From assembly GCA_902749685.1 (NCBI GenBank), contig CACVKW010000523.1, positions 1 to 60,326 on the forward strand: a stretch of 60,326 bases of DNA, read 5' to 3'. Positions within the stretch are counted from its first letter, which is position 1, and each line of letters begins with the position of its first letter. The translations under genes and the position numbers were made by a program. The notes beneath the pieces were generated by a model. The model did no database searches and was not told the origin of the DNA. It was given only the letters and a program-made list of their open reading frames with translations. Positions 32,375 through 41,177 of this stretch are shown here, piece by piece. This DNA is from Olavius sp. associated proteobacterium Delta 1. GTDB lineage: Bacteria > Desulfobacterota > Desulfobacteria > Desulfobacterales > JAFDCJ01.

Positions 32375-32637
32375 AATAGCTCAAAGCTCAAAGGTGAAGG
32401 CTCAAAGTCAAATGTTTACTATCGACTATATTACAAAATACCATTAAGATCTTTTGAGCGACTTAATGAGGCCCATAATCATTGACGCGATTTCTTTGCC
32501 GCCAGTTTTAAGTATTTATATTCCGATTCGCTAATCCATTATCCCTTAGCATTTCTGCTTTGAGTTTTCCGATTTTATCATTTCAGCTTTGAGCTTATTT
32601 GCTTTGAGCATTCAGCTTTAAGCTTTTAGCTTATTTG
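32375..32637 (-). mobile_element. relic of four-helix-bundle module, copy C
   Basis: The left end starts at 32375 (aaatagctcaaagctcaaagg). The minus strand inside encodes GGKEIASMIMGLIKSLKRS and a stop, the C-terminus of the same family as the intact gene at 29285, preceded by a degraded ISESEY segment in another frame. The right end (32583-32637) is heptads that supply the last codons of the regulator gene. Confidence 0.7.
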
Positions 32638-33328
32638 CTCCGTGGGTCAGCATGCGCGTCATTATTTGCGCGGCCGTCCCATCATCTTTATTTTCAAAGG
32701 CCTCCACCATCTGTTGGTGGAAACGGAACACTTCCGGTACCACGGTCGAATCAATAAAAAACTGGCCGGCCAGATTGGTATAACACTGTTTAAATGAATT
32801 GAGCAGCAGCGGATAGATGCGGTTCCCGGAAGATAAGGCAATAAGATGATGAAAATTAAAATCCAGCTCGCTGACTTTTTCAATACTGAAAATATCGATA
32901 TTATCCTCTTCGCGAAGCAGGGTGTAAAAAGATTGGAGCTGTTCCTTGGTTCGGTTAAGGGCTGTGAGACGGGCGGTTTCGACCTCAAACAGCAAGCGCA
33001 TTTCCAGCAGACTTGTCAAAAGTTCCGGCTCCAGATCGCCCTGGTGGTAATTGACCAGAGAAGTTAGGAGCGACAGGGAACCTTCTTTACGATAGTCATT
33101 GACAATTGTGCCGGCCCTGGGGATCAGGGTTACCAGGCCCTTTGCCGCCAAATCGACCAATCCCTCATGCACGACAGGTCGACTGACCCTCAGTTGCAGG
33201 GCAAGTTCTCGTTCGGACGGCAGCTTTTGATCAACCGGAAAGGTACCGGACAGAATCAGTTCTTCGAAACGCTTGATAAATAGATCTTTGAGGCTTTCGG
33301 TGCGGATAGGTTTGAGCAGTTCCTGCAT
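32618..33328 (-). CDS. GntR-family (FadR subfamily) transcriptional regulator
   Basis: About 236 aa. The N-terminal winged helix (LPSERELALQLRVSRPVVHEGLVDLAAKGLV, about 35-70) is followed by an all-helical FCD ligand domain. The start chosen is the ATG at 33328 with aaggag 6 bases upstream; a longer frame from 33370 has no such site. It lies upstream of the glycyl radical enzyme on the same strand and most likely controls that cluster. A matching operator overlaps its own leader. The last codons (NKLKA, stop) come from heptad repeat sequence. Confidence 0.88.
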   Translation of the reverse strand: MQELLKPIRTESLKDLFIKRFEELILSGTFPVDQKLPSERELALQLRVSRPVVHEGLVDLAAKGLVTLIPRAGTIVNDYRKEGSLSLLTSLVNYHQGDLEPELLTSLLEMRLLFEVETARLTALNRTKEQLQSFYTLLREEDNIDIFSIEKVSELDFNFHHLIALSSGNRIYPLLLNSFKQCYTNLAGQFFIDSTVVPEVFRFHQQMVEAFENKDDGTAAQIMTRMLTHGANKLKA

Positions 33329-33349
33329 AATAGTCTCCTTGATGGCAGG

Positions 33350-33360
33350 TGGTATTACCA
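33350..33360 (-). promoter_or_regulatory. candidate FadR-type operator
   Basis: A perfect palindrome TGGTATTACCA fits the TGGTnnnACCA consensus of FadR-subfamily GntR regulators. It lies 22 bases upstream of the regulator's ATG, so autoregulation is likely. Confidence 0.6.
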
Positions 33361-33529
33361 GCTGCCACAATACAGAACTCGCATTAACATGTCAAGTTGT
33401 ATGAAGGATTTAGTTTGCCGACAAGTTGTACAAAAAATTTCTTGCACGCGCAAACGATACTGAATATACAATATCTAAAGCGCATGGCATCGGGATAATT
33501 TAGGCCTAAAAATATAAGGAGGGTTTATC

Positions 33530-34126
33530 ATGTTTAGAAAACTTATTTTCATAATTTACATTGTAGGCCTTCTAGCACCGTTAAGGATGGGTTGGTGCGA
33601 AGATTACAGCTTCAGAAATTCCAAATGGGGCCTGACCAAAGAAGCGGTCACTGCCTCAGAGATCAAAATGGATCCTGTTGAAATTAATGAAAATACTATT
33701 AAGTATAAAACGCAAATTCTGGAAAATAATGTCGAGCTGATATATTTATTTTCTCAAAACAAACTGGCCGGGGCGGTATATAAATTAAATGATAATTATT
33801 TAAATTCACACCACTTCCTGAACACATACAAAAAATTTAAAGCAGCATTGACTCAAAAATATGGTCAGCCAAGAGAAGAAATGACAAATTGGTTAAACGA
33901 CACGTTTAGGAATGTGAGTCAAAAAAGGGGCCTTGCGCTTAGCCTGGGGCACACAGAATATTTCGCAAACTGGGAGACTGCAATATCCAATATAAGTATT
34001 CGTTTAAAAGAGGAAAACTATTCTGTTTTATGTGTAATAGAATACTGGAGTAAGGAATATCCCTACTTATCGGAGGAGAATAAGGTAGAGCATATCAATA
34101 AAGAGGATATCATTGATCCATTTTAA
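33530..34126 (+). CDS. exported protein of unknown function
   Basis: A 198-aa protein with an N-terminal signal peptide (residues 3-22, cleavage likely after GWC or a nearby residue). The mature domain begins 'EDYSFRNSKWGLTKEAVTASE', a pattern seen in small periplasmic proteins that start with '-FRxxxWGMTxxEV'. It has an aggaggg Shine-Dalgarno. It is lower in GC than its neighbours by eye. It is divergent from the regulator gene. Function unknown. Confidence 0.7.
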   Translation: MFRKLIFIIYIVGLLAPLRMGWCEDYSFRNSKWGLTKEAVTASEIKMDPVEINENTIKYKTQILENNVELIYLFSQNKLAGAVYKLNDNYLNSHHFLNTYKKFKAALTQKYGQPREEMTNWLNDTFRNVSQKRGLALSLGHTEYFANWETAISNISIRLKEENYSVLCVIEYWSKEYPYLSEENKVEHINKEDIIDPF

Positions 34127-34237
34127 GGTGATTCCCATTTTCATCCTATGACACACGTACGGAAGAATTTTAACTTCCTTCTACAACCCTGGATGTGCCA
34201 TTTTTCAGAGCGGATAAATTAGATAAAGGGAACGTAC

Positions 34238-35440
34238 ATGGTTAAAAAGATCATCGGGATAGCGGTTGCTGTCCTGCTGCTGGCATATTTTATTACCCTG
34301 ATATTGCATATATCCGCCCATGATGACCAGTATCTGTGGGATTTTCGTACCCATCGCGAGGCCGGCAAGATCCTGGCTGCGGGGTCAAATCCCTATGATG
34401 CCGATACCCTGTTCCCCAAAGCCCGCACCAGATTTCTATACACCTATCCGCCGATAACCCTGTTTTTTTATCGTCTGTTCGCTATACCGGAATACAAAAC
34501 CGCCTTTCACATTTTTCTGATTGCAAAATTTATATTGCTGCTGGGTCTGGTTTATTTCTGGCAAAGGGAATTCCTTAAGGAAGACGGCAACCGTCTGTTT
34601 TACGTTTTTTGCTTACTGGCGTTCAATAGTACGGTCTTTCTGGATATGATTGCCGGCAATATCAACCTGGTGCAGCAGTCGCTGCTGTGGCTTGGCTTCA
34701 GCTTTTATATCAAGGGCAGGTATAAGCTGTTTTGTCTTTGTACCCTGATCGCCGCCAGTTTTAAGATGACCCCGGTTTTCTTTTTAATTCTAATGTTGCT
34801 GCCCGACGATAAAAATAAGTACAAATATTTCTTTGGCGCCGCGGCGGTATTTTTGGGTTATCTGCTCATTCAGTACCTGATTGTACCCGATTTATTTACC
34901 GGATTTATTAAGAATGCGCTGGAGGTTGTGGGTGAACCCGGCGGGGTGGCTCCTTCAACCAACAAACTGATCGCCGGCATATTTGAAATAGTTACGAAGA
35001 TAACCGGCCTGACGGCACCGCATGCCTTTCAATCAGCAATTTTTATAATGCTTGCGGCCGCGGTTGTTTTTTTCTCTTTCAAAGCCTGCCTGCGATTAAA
35101 GCAGGTACAAATAGATAACCGGGCCATGTTGGAAGTGTTTGTGGTGTGCCTGGTATATGCTTTAATCCACCCCAGGTTTAAAGATTACGGGTATATCCTC
35201 CTGATCGTCCCAAGCTTCTACGTTATTAAAAATATTAAATATTCAAAAATTGCACCTTTTCTGTTCATTCTGTTTATCATGTCCAACCGGATGATGCTGC
35301 CGATTGTCTCATCGGTTTATGACATCATCTGGGCTTTTTTTCCGTTGCTGGTGGCGTATTGTGTGTGGGGAATATATCTGCATGGAATATTCAGCGGGAG
35401 CAAATTTGCAGCAGAGGCCAAAACAACCGGTAAAAAATAG
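34238..35440 (+). CDS. GT87-like (DUF2029) membrane glycosyltransferase
   Basis: A 400-aa polytopic protein with about 9-10 TM segments. The N-terminal periplasmic loop has 'DFRTHREAGKILAAGSNPYD' and 'YTYPPITLFFYRLFA', the DUF2029/GT87 signature of C-type mannosyltransferase-like enzymes that use polyprenyl-phosphate sugars. The predicted catalytic acid sits in the first loop. The acceptor is unknown. It follows the exported protein with a 110-base gap. Confidence 0.8.
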   Translation: MVKKIIGIAVAVLLLAYFITLILHISAHDDQYLWDFRTHREAGKILAAGSNPYDADTLFPKARTRFLYTYPPITLFFYRLFAIPEYKTAFHIFLIAKFILLLGLVYFWQREFLKEDGNRLFYVFCLLAFNSTVFLDMIAGNINLVQQSLLWLGFSFYIKGRYKLFCLCTLIAASFKMTPVFFLILMLLPDDKNKYKYFFGAAAVFLGYLLIQYLIVPDLFTGFIKNALEVVGEPGGVAPSTNKLIAGIFEIVTKITGLTAPHAFQSAIFIMLAAAVVFFSFKACLRLKQVQIDNRAMLEVFVVCLVYALIHPRFKDYGYILLIVPSFYVIKNIKYSKIAPFLFILFIMSNRMMLPIVSSVYDIIWAFFPLLVAYCVWGIYLHGIFSGSKFAAEAKTTGKK

Positions 35441-35526
35441 AATCTTAAGTGTATGCTGCTTAGTTTCCGGCAAAATGGCTTATTTAAGCATACTATAATT
35501 TGGTCCAAAAAATATGCTGCAAAACA

Positions 35527-35556
35527 CTTGTCGCTCCCGCGCAGGCGGGAGTCCAG
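35527..35556. repeat. short REP-like hairpin
   Basis: The stem ctcccgc/gcgggag (35534-35540 and 35545-35551) has a gcag loop, flanked by 'cttgtcg' and 'tccagttg'. It resembles a widespread extragenic palindrome. The rest of 35441-35772 shows no gene. Confidence 0.6.
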
Positions 35557-35772
35557 TTGTAAAACACCTGAATTCTCGTTTATATTTGACTCAACTCCCC
35601 TGATTCAGATATAAGTAAAAATTGAATTAATTGGATAAATCCTCCACCGGTCTGAAAGCGACTCCTCATCTATAAAACTGAACCTGGCCTCTAATTTGAT
35701 TCCTCGTGATTAAGTATCCTCATTCAAATTAGGAAATGCAGAATTTTAAGTTTCAAGGAGGAAAAATCAAAT

Positions 35773-37488
35773 ATGGATTTTTCCACAAAGACACACCGGG
35801 TCAGTAACATCAAGCGGTTTGCTGCTATTAGCCGTATAATGGCGAAGCATGGTCTGGGCGAAATACTGGAGCGGGTATTCGATCGCAAGGATGCTGCTGC
35901 CAAAGTCGAGGATGAAGGTCCCGCTTTCGACCGAACGATGTATCTCTCACCACAACGAGTTCGTCGAGTTTTCGAAGACCTCGGACCCACTTTCGTTAAG
36001 CTGGGCCAACTGATGAGCACGCGGGCTGATATGTTCCCTCCGGAATACCTGGAAGAATTCAAAAAATTGCAGAATCGTGTTCCGCCGGTTCCATTCGAAG
36101 ATATACGGACGGTGATAGAAACAGAACTCAAACATCCAGTTTCAGAAATCTTTGTTTCGATCGAAGAGGAATCCCTGGCTGCAGCATCGGTTGCTCAGGT
36201 TCACCTGGCACACCTGGCCGCAGGTGAGAAGGTAGCCTTGAAAGTAATCCGGCCCGGTATTGATAAAAAAATTCGGAAAGATATCCGACTGATGTACTAC
36301 TTTGCAAAAAAATTGGAAAAAACCTTTGAAATCGGACAAATCATCGGCTTTACCAACATAGTGAAGGAATTTGAAAGAAACATCTTTCGAGAGCTTGACA
36401 TGTATATCGAAGCAGGTAATACAGAGCGTTTTTTCGAAAATTTCAAAGACAGCCGGGAAATTTATATCCCCAGAGTGTATTGGAAGTATACTTCAAAATC
36501 TGTGCTGGTGATGGAGTACATTGGAGGAATTAAACTGGATCGGGTCGATGAAATCGAGGCTCATGAAATCGATCCCCAGGAAATCGCCATGATCGGTCTG
36601 CGGTCATTTTCACGTCAGTTGATGGAGTTCGGTCTGTTCCACGCTGATCCTCATCCCGGCAACACTATTGTCATGTATGACGGGCGGCTAAGCCTTTTGG
36701 ATTTCGGCATCATCGGATATCTGGATGAAAAGACGATGCTGGAGATTGCCAACGTATTCTTAGGTTATGCCGAGCACAATTATGATATGGTTCTTGAAGC
36801 TCTCGTAGACGCTGAAATAATTAGTGAAGAATCAGTTAATTTAAAAATTTTTCGGGATGATCTGAAGGATATAAGCGAACCGTTTTATGGTCGTTCTTTG
36901 CATACAATATCGGTAAAAGACGTTGTTGACCAAGTGATGCAGCTGTTGCGCAAATATCATATCCGTCTGCCGCGCAATTTAATGCTGCTGTTTAAAACCT
37001 TTATCCAGGTCGAAGCACTCGGGAAAATCCTGGGCAGTGACGCCAGCCTTCTGGAAGTTACCCGGCCTTATGCTAAAAAGAGGCTGAAACAGGGCTTCGA
37101 TACACAAAAATGGGTATACAACATCGTTAGAGATTTTCGCACGACCCGCGGCTATCTGCGAGTTTTTCCGAAATTGTTCCACGATATCCTCAAAGGAGTG
37201 ACTGCCGGAAAGCACCAACTCGAAATCCGTCATAGTGGTTTACTGCATACCAGCACCAAAATTGAACGAAGCATCAATCGACTGTCAGTCAGCATCATTA
37301 TCAGTGCCTCATTAATCGCCGGTTCCCTGGTGCTGGATTCTTCCCAAAAAGTGATGGAATTTACGGTCGATTTTTTGGGTGTCCACACCATATCCATTAC
37401 TGCCCTGCTGGGCATGCTTGGCTATTCCCTGGCTACCGTTCTGGGCTTCTGGTTGATTATCTCCATATTCCGATCAGGGAGAATGTAG
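35773..37488 (+). CDS. UbiB/ABC1 (AarF) family kinase-like protein
   Basis: A 571-aa protein with the ABC1 signatures: 'FVKLGQLMSTR' (KxGQ), the Ala-rich 'AAASVAQVH', the catalytic Lys in 'VALKVIRPG', 'HADPHPGN' and 'LLDFGIIGY'. Two TM helices lie at the C-terminus (about 510-560). UbiB proteins are membrane-bound atypical kinases/ATPases supporting quinone or lipid metabolism. The start has aaggagg 11 bases upstream. It stands alone. Confidence 0.9.
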   Translation: MDFSTKTHRVSNIKRFAAISRIMAKHGLGEILERVFDRKDAAAKVEDEGPAFDRTMYLSPQRVRRVFEDLGPTFVKLGQLMSTRADMFPPEYLEEFKKLQNRVPPVPFEDIRTVIETELKHPVSEIFVSIEEESLAAASVAQVHLAHLAAGEKVALKVIRPGIDKKIRKDIRLMYYFAKKLEKTFEIGQIIGFTNIVKEFERNIFRELDMYIEAGNTERFFENFKDSREIYIPRVYWKYTSKSVLVMEYIGGIKLDRVDEIEAHEIDPQEIAMIGLRSFSRQLMEFGLFHADPHPGNTIVMYDGRLSLLDFGIIGYLDEKTMLEIANVFLGYAEHNYDMVLEALVDAEIISEESVNLKIFRDDLKDISEPFYGRSLHTISVKDVVDQVMQLLRKYHIRLPRNLMLLFKTFIQVEALGKILGSDASLLEVTRPYAKKRLKQGFDTQKWVYNIVRDFRTTRGYLRVFPKLFHDILKGVTAGKHQLEIRHSGLLHTSTKIERSINRLSVSIIISASLIAGSLVLDSSQKVMEFTVDFLGVHTISITALLGMLGYSLATVLGFWLIISIFRSGRM

Positions 37489-37822
37489 CCAAAGCACGGG
37501 ATTTGTGAATACAAAATCCAAGGCGTTGACACTCCATTTAGATGACAGCGTATCTGAAAATACGAATTTCATGTGGAAATTTCATCAAACAGCACCGGCA
37601 GTGACATTTGCGGAATCGCCACAACAAATGTGAATGTAAACGTTGATATTGTCAGAACCAGCCCTTTATAGGATTCAGATTGGACACGGGTTCTGGGTGT
37701 TCTCATAAGAACTGGTGGATGTTGTTGGCAAATTAAGTAACAGCAACGCTGATTGCGCTCACCAACCGTGATGGTGGTAATTGCATAAATTTGGTACGGG
37801 ATGGGATCGCCCAGGGCAAACC
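37489..37822. other. intergenic, no recognised feature
   Basis: A gap of 334 bases between convergent genes. I see no coding frame with recognisable similarity, no strong hairpin with a T-run and no repeat shared with the rest of the window. Confidence 0.4.
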
Positions 37823-38491
37823 TTAAAACCCAATATTATTCTCTAAAAAGCTGAAATATTCCGTACTGTTGAAAATGATATGATCCATTACCGTGATGCC
37901 CATAATATCCCCGACCTGCCGTAGTCGCTGTGTTGTTTCAATATCCTGCTCGGATGGGTTTAGCGCACCGACCGGATGATTATGTGCCAGAATCACGGCC
38001 GAGGCACGATCACTAAGCGGATCGGCAAACACCTCTCGCGGGGTGCACATGGCTTCTGTCAATAAGGCCGATTGAAACAACACGGATATTGATAATCTCA
38101 TTTGCGCCGTTAACCGAAGCACAGAGAAAGTGCTCTTGTTTTCGGACTACGTAATGCCTGATGTGCGGAACCAAATCGGCAGGGGTTTCAATGCGGATTC
38201 CCTCCGGGCGGATGCGGCGGCGGGAAAACTCAACAGCAGCCAGAATAAGGGCAGTCTTGTCATTGCCTATTCCATCAAATTTTGCCAGATCATCGACCGA
38301 TAATTTTGCTCCTTTTTCATCAATGACCGGGATCATTTTTTGGCAAGCGTGATGGCATCATGCCTGCGAGAACCTTTACCAATCAGTACGGCAAGCAGCT
38401 CATGGTCTGTGAGGGCAACAGCCCCTCGCTCAATGAGCTTTTCTCGCGGCCGCTCATGTTCCGGAAGATTTTTTATATTCCTTTTTGTCAT
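37823..38491 (-). pseudogene. radC: radC-like gene with two frameshifts
   Basis: Three consecutive frames make one RadC protein. The first runs 38491 to about 38337 (MTKRNIKNLPEHERPREKLI, ending ITLAKK at an A6 run). The second runs to about 38030 (DDLAKFDGIGNDKTALILAAVEF...VVSIGLIDRSHVHP), and the third to 37823 (PREVFADPLSDRASAVILAHNHPVGALNPSEQD). The JAB metal motif (HNHP...S..D) is in the last. RadC-type JAMM proteins often travel with mobile DNA. The breaks may be real or base-calling indels; the A6 site is suspicious. Confidence 0.75.
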
Positions 38492-38497
38492 AATACG

Positions 38498-38776
38498 TTA
38501 CACCGCTACTTGCAAACCATAATGAATAACGGTTAATGCCATAGTGTCAAAAATCGCCACCGGATCAATATATTTGGGATCAGCAAGCTCTTCATACCGA
38601 TCCCGCTCTTCATACGCATCCTGTATCGAATAATTTACCTGACCGGCATAAATTTTTTCAAGATAATAGACATCGTCCCGATGGGCTGCGATTGTGGACT
38701 GAATTTCCTCATCTGTGCTCAAGAAGTAATCCGCCTCGTCGAGGCTCACCTGCGCGGCAAATCCTGGTACATCCAT
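38498..38776 (-). CDS. 92-aa acidic protein of unknown function upstream of radC
   Basis: A 92-aa soluble acidic protein (DEADYFLSTDEEIQSTIAAHRDD...YEERDRYEELADPKYIDPVAIFDTMAL). It ends 7 bases before the radC start, so the two are probably cotranscribed. No family recognised. Its ATG lies inside the left arm of a 19-bp inverted repeat, which could hide the start codon in RNA. No Shine-Dalgarno is obvious, so the true start may differ. Confidence 0.45.
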   Translation of the reverse strand: MDVPGFAAQVSLDEADYFLSTDEEIQSTIAAHRDDVYYLEKIYAGQVNYSIQDAYEERDRYEELADPKYIDPVAIFDTMALTVIHYGLQVAV

Positions 38777-38827
38777 AAAAAAGTAAATAATTTTTGCTAA
38801 CGATATAGTTATTTACTTATTTATGGA
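38772..38827. repeat. 19-bp inverted repeat over a start codon
   Basis: The left arm 38772-38790 (tccataaaaaagtaaataa) pairs with 38809-38827 with one mismatch across an 18-base loop. Arms of this 'gacgtccataaataa' type are reminiscent of sequences next to REP-associated transposases. Confidence 0.65.
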
Positions 38828-38886
38828 CGTCCCTCAGATTCCCTTATTTTACGATTTCAAGCATTGATAGTATTATTTGTTCATCG

Positions 38887-40740
38887 TTATCCCCCGAAAG
38901 CTGCTTCAGGAATCTCAATCGTCGCCGCATCGCTCTGTTTAATGGCATCCATCTTTCCCCGGGTCTCCGGCAATATGGTGTTGATATAGTATTTAGCTGA
39001 TTGAAGAACTCCCTCATAGAAAGCCGCTTCTTTGTTTTTAACCGCTTTTGCGCTGCGGGCTGCGGGCTCCAGGCTGCCCGCCAGCTTTTCCAGCTGCGGG
39101 ACCGCCACCGTGGCACGCCACAGATGCATCCAGGCCATGCAAACATCTCCAACCACATCCAAAAACGGTTTGGCAAAGGCAAAGGCCACCTTAAATTCCG
39201 GCGAAAGGGCCGTTTTGCCGAGGTGCAGCGCCACTTCGCCAAGCTGATTGACGGCATCTTCAACATGGCCGGCTAATTCCAACAGGATCGGAATCTCTTT
39301 GGCGTTGGCCACCGTATTTTGAACCTCCTGCAAAAAGTTCATGAATACAGTCCCCTTTTGCATTCCCAGCTTGCGCCCCAACAGATCCATGGCCTGGATA
39401 CCATTGGTACCCTCGTATATTGAGGCGATTTTGCAATCTCGCAGCAGCTGTTCGATGGGGTAGTCGCGGGTATACCCATAACCGCCGTAAACCTGCATGG
39501 CTTCAACACAAATGTCAAAGCCACGGTCCGTACAGTAAGCCTTAACCACCGGTGTCAACAGATCAATCAAGCCCTGAAGGTAGGCTTTTTCTTTTCCGTC
39601 GTCCGCGCATGTCTGCCGGTCAAACAGACCCGCCACAAAATATAACAGGCTGCGCATTCCCTCAGTGTGAGTTTTCATCCCCATCAGCATGCGCCGCACA
39701 TCCGGATGGTTGATGATCGACACCTGGGGCGCATCCGGGTCGGTCAGTTTATCCAGGTCTTTTCCCTGCAGACGCACTTTGGCATAGTTCAATGCATACA
39801 TATAGGCGGCCGAGCCGCAAATAAATCCGATAAATCCGACATCCAGGCGCGCGGCATTCATCATATGAAACATCACACGCATGCCTTTGTTTTCTTCACC
39901 GAGCAACAGTCCCCGGCAATTTCCCTTGCTGCCCAGGGACATCTGACAGGTCGCGCTGCCATGAATGCCCATTTTCTCCTCGATACCGGTGCAGACGATA
40001 TCGTTGGGCTCACCCAGGCTGCCGTCTTCGTTCACCCATATTTTGGGGACCAGAAAAAGCGAGATGCCTTTGGTTCCTTGCGGCGAGCCTTCGATCCGCG
40101 CCAGAACCGGATGAATAATGTTTTCCGTCAGGTCATGGTCACCGGCAGTGATGAATATTTTATTGCCGGTTAGGGAATAGGTGCCGTCCGGATTTTTGAC
40201 GGCCGAAGTCGTTAAAGCGCCGACATCCGTACCGGCCTGGGGTTCGGTTAATTGCATCGTGCCGCTCCATTGACCGGTGTACATCTTTTTAAGAAAAAGC
40301 GCTTGCTGTTTATTGGTGCCGAAATATTCAACCAGTTCGCCGGCCGCATGCCCTAAGTAGCCGTAGAGGGTTAAGGCATAATTTGCTCCCACCATATACT
40401 CGGAGGCCGCCTGGGCGATGCAGCGCGGCAGCCCCTGACCGCCGAGATCCGGATCCGCGATCATGGCCGTCCACTCCCCTTCCCGCAGCAGTTTATAGGG
40501 GCGGTGATAACAGGCCGGAACCGACACCCGGCCGCCTTCAAATTTAACGCCTTCCCGATCGCCTTCGGCATAAGTGGGCAGAATTTCTTTGACCGCCAGA
40601 TTGCGGGCTTCTTTGATGATCAGATCGAAGGTCTTTTTGTTGAAATCCTGAAATTTTTCATGCCGGGTGAATTCCTCGACATTAAATTGTTCATAAAGAA
40701 CAAAGTCAATATCCCTGCGGTCGGTTAATACTTGCGCCAT
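38887..40740 (-). CDS. acyl-CoA dehydrogenase, long (DmdC-like) type
   Basis: A 617-aa FAD enzyme catalysing alpha,beta-desaturation of an acyl-CoA. The N-terminal helical domain is followed by the beta domain (MQLTEPQAGTDVGALTT), the FAD/helical domain and the catalytic-Glu motif YEGTNGIQAMDLLGRKL (near residue 440). A C-terminal extension of about 150 residues is typical of the 600-residue class. Electrons normally go to ETF. The gene is the distal member of the minus-strand acyl-CoA cluster, possibly with its own promoter since 438 bases separate it from the crotonase gene. Confidence 0.9.
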   Translation of the reverse strand: MAQVLTDRRDIDFVLYEQFNVEEFTRHEKFQDFNKKTFDLIIKEARNLAVKEILPTYAEGDREGVKFEGGRVSVPACYHRPYKLLREGEWTAMIADPDLGGQGLPRCIAQAASEYMVGANYALTLYGYLGHAAGELVEYFGTNKQQALFLKKMYTGQWSGTMQLTEPQAGTDVGALTTSAVKNPDGTYSLTGNKIFITAGDHDLTENIIHPVLARIEGSPQGTKGISLFLVPKIWVNEDGSLGEPNDIVCTGIEEKMGIHGSATCQMSLGSKGNCRGLLLGEENKGMRVMFHMMNAARLDVGFIGFICGSAAYMYALNYAKVRLQGKDLDKLTDPDAPQVSIINHPDVRRMLMGMKTHTEGMRSLLYFVAGLFDRQTCADDGKEKAYLQGLIDLLTPVVKAYCTDRGFDICVEAMQVYGGYGYTRDYPIEQLLRDCKIASIYEGTNGIQAMDLLGRKLGMQKGTVFMNFLQEVQNTVANAKEIPILLELAGHVEDAVNQLGEVALHLGKTALSPEFKVAFAFAKPFLDVVGDVCMAWMHLWRATVAVPQLEKLAGSLEPAARSAKAVKNKEAAFYEGVLQSAKYYINTILPETRGKMDAIKQSDAATIEIPEAAFGG

Positions 40741-40889
40741 GTTCTTTTCCTTTTATTAGATTAATCGTATGAGGCTATTTGATATTGGCATTCGCTTCGA
40801 GACCAAACTTTATCTGCCTTAAGGTTAATTATAAAATTTACTACAGGAATAGCTATTTTCAAAAGGATGGCTACGATTCAATTGTAAAT

Positions 40890-41160
40890 TTCACCGCAGA
40901 GCCGCAAAGAACGCAGAGTTGAAAATTTTTCATATGCCGGTGAGAGGCCGGCAAATGAAAATCCACAAGCACTCCGTGCTGATATTTGAATGTACTTTGC
41001 AGTTAGTGGAAATTAAAAGATAAATGCAGGCAATTTTTCCCGAAGGGCTGATGTATTTTGTTTTCCGCCCCCTCAGCGGAAAACAAAAATAAATCTTTCT
41101 CTGCGCTCTTCGCGTCTCGAGCGCAGCCCCGCGGAGCGGGATGCAAGCTCGGGCGGTGAA
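40890..41160. repeat. element with inverted 'caccgcagag' ends
   Basis: The left end 'ttcaccgcagagccgcaaag' (40890) and the right end, read on the other strand 'ttcaccgcccgagc...gacgcgaagagcgcagagaaaga' (41160 back to about 41095), are inverted copies. The interior holds small hairpins (gccggtgagaggccggc) and no real gene. It fills most of the gap between the acyl-CoA dehydrogenase and crotonase genes. Confidence 0.6.
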
Positions 41161-41177
41161 TTTAGAGAAATCACATC

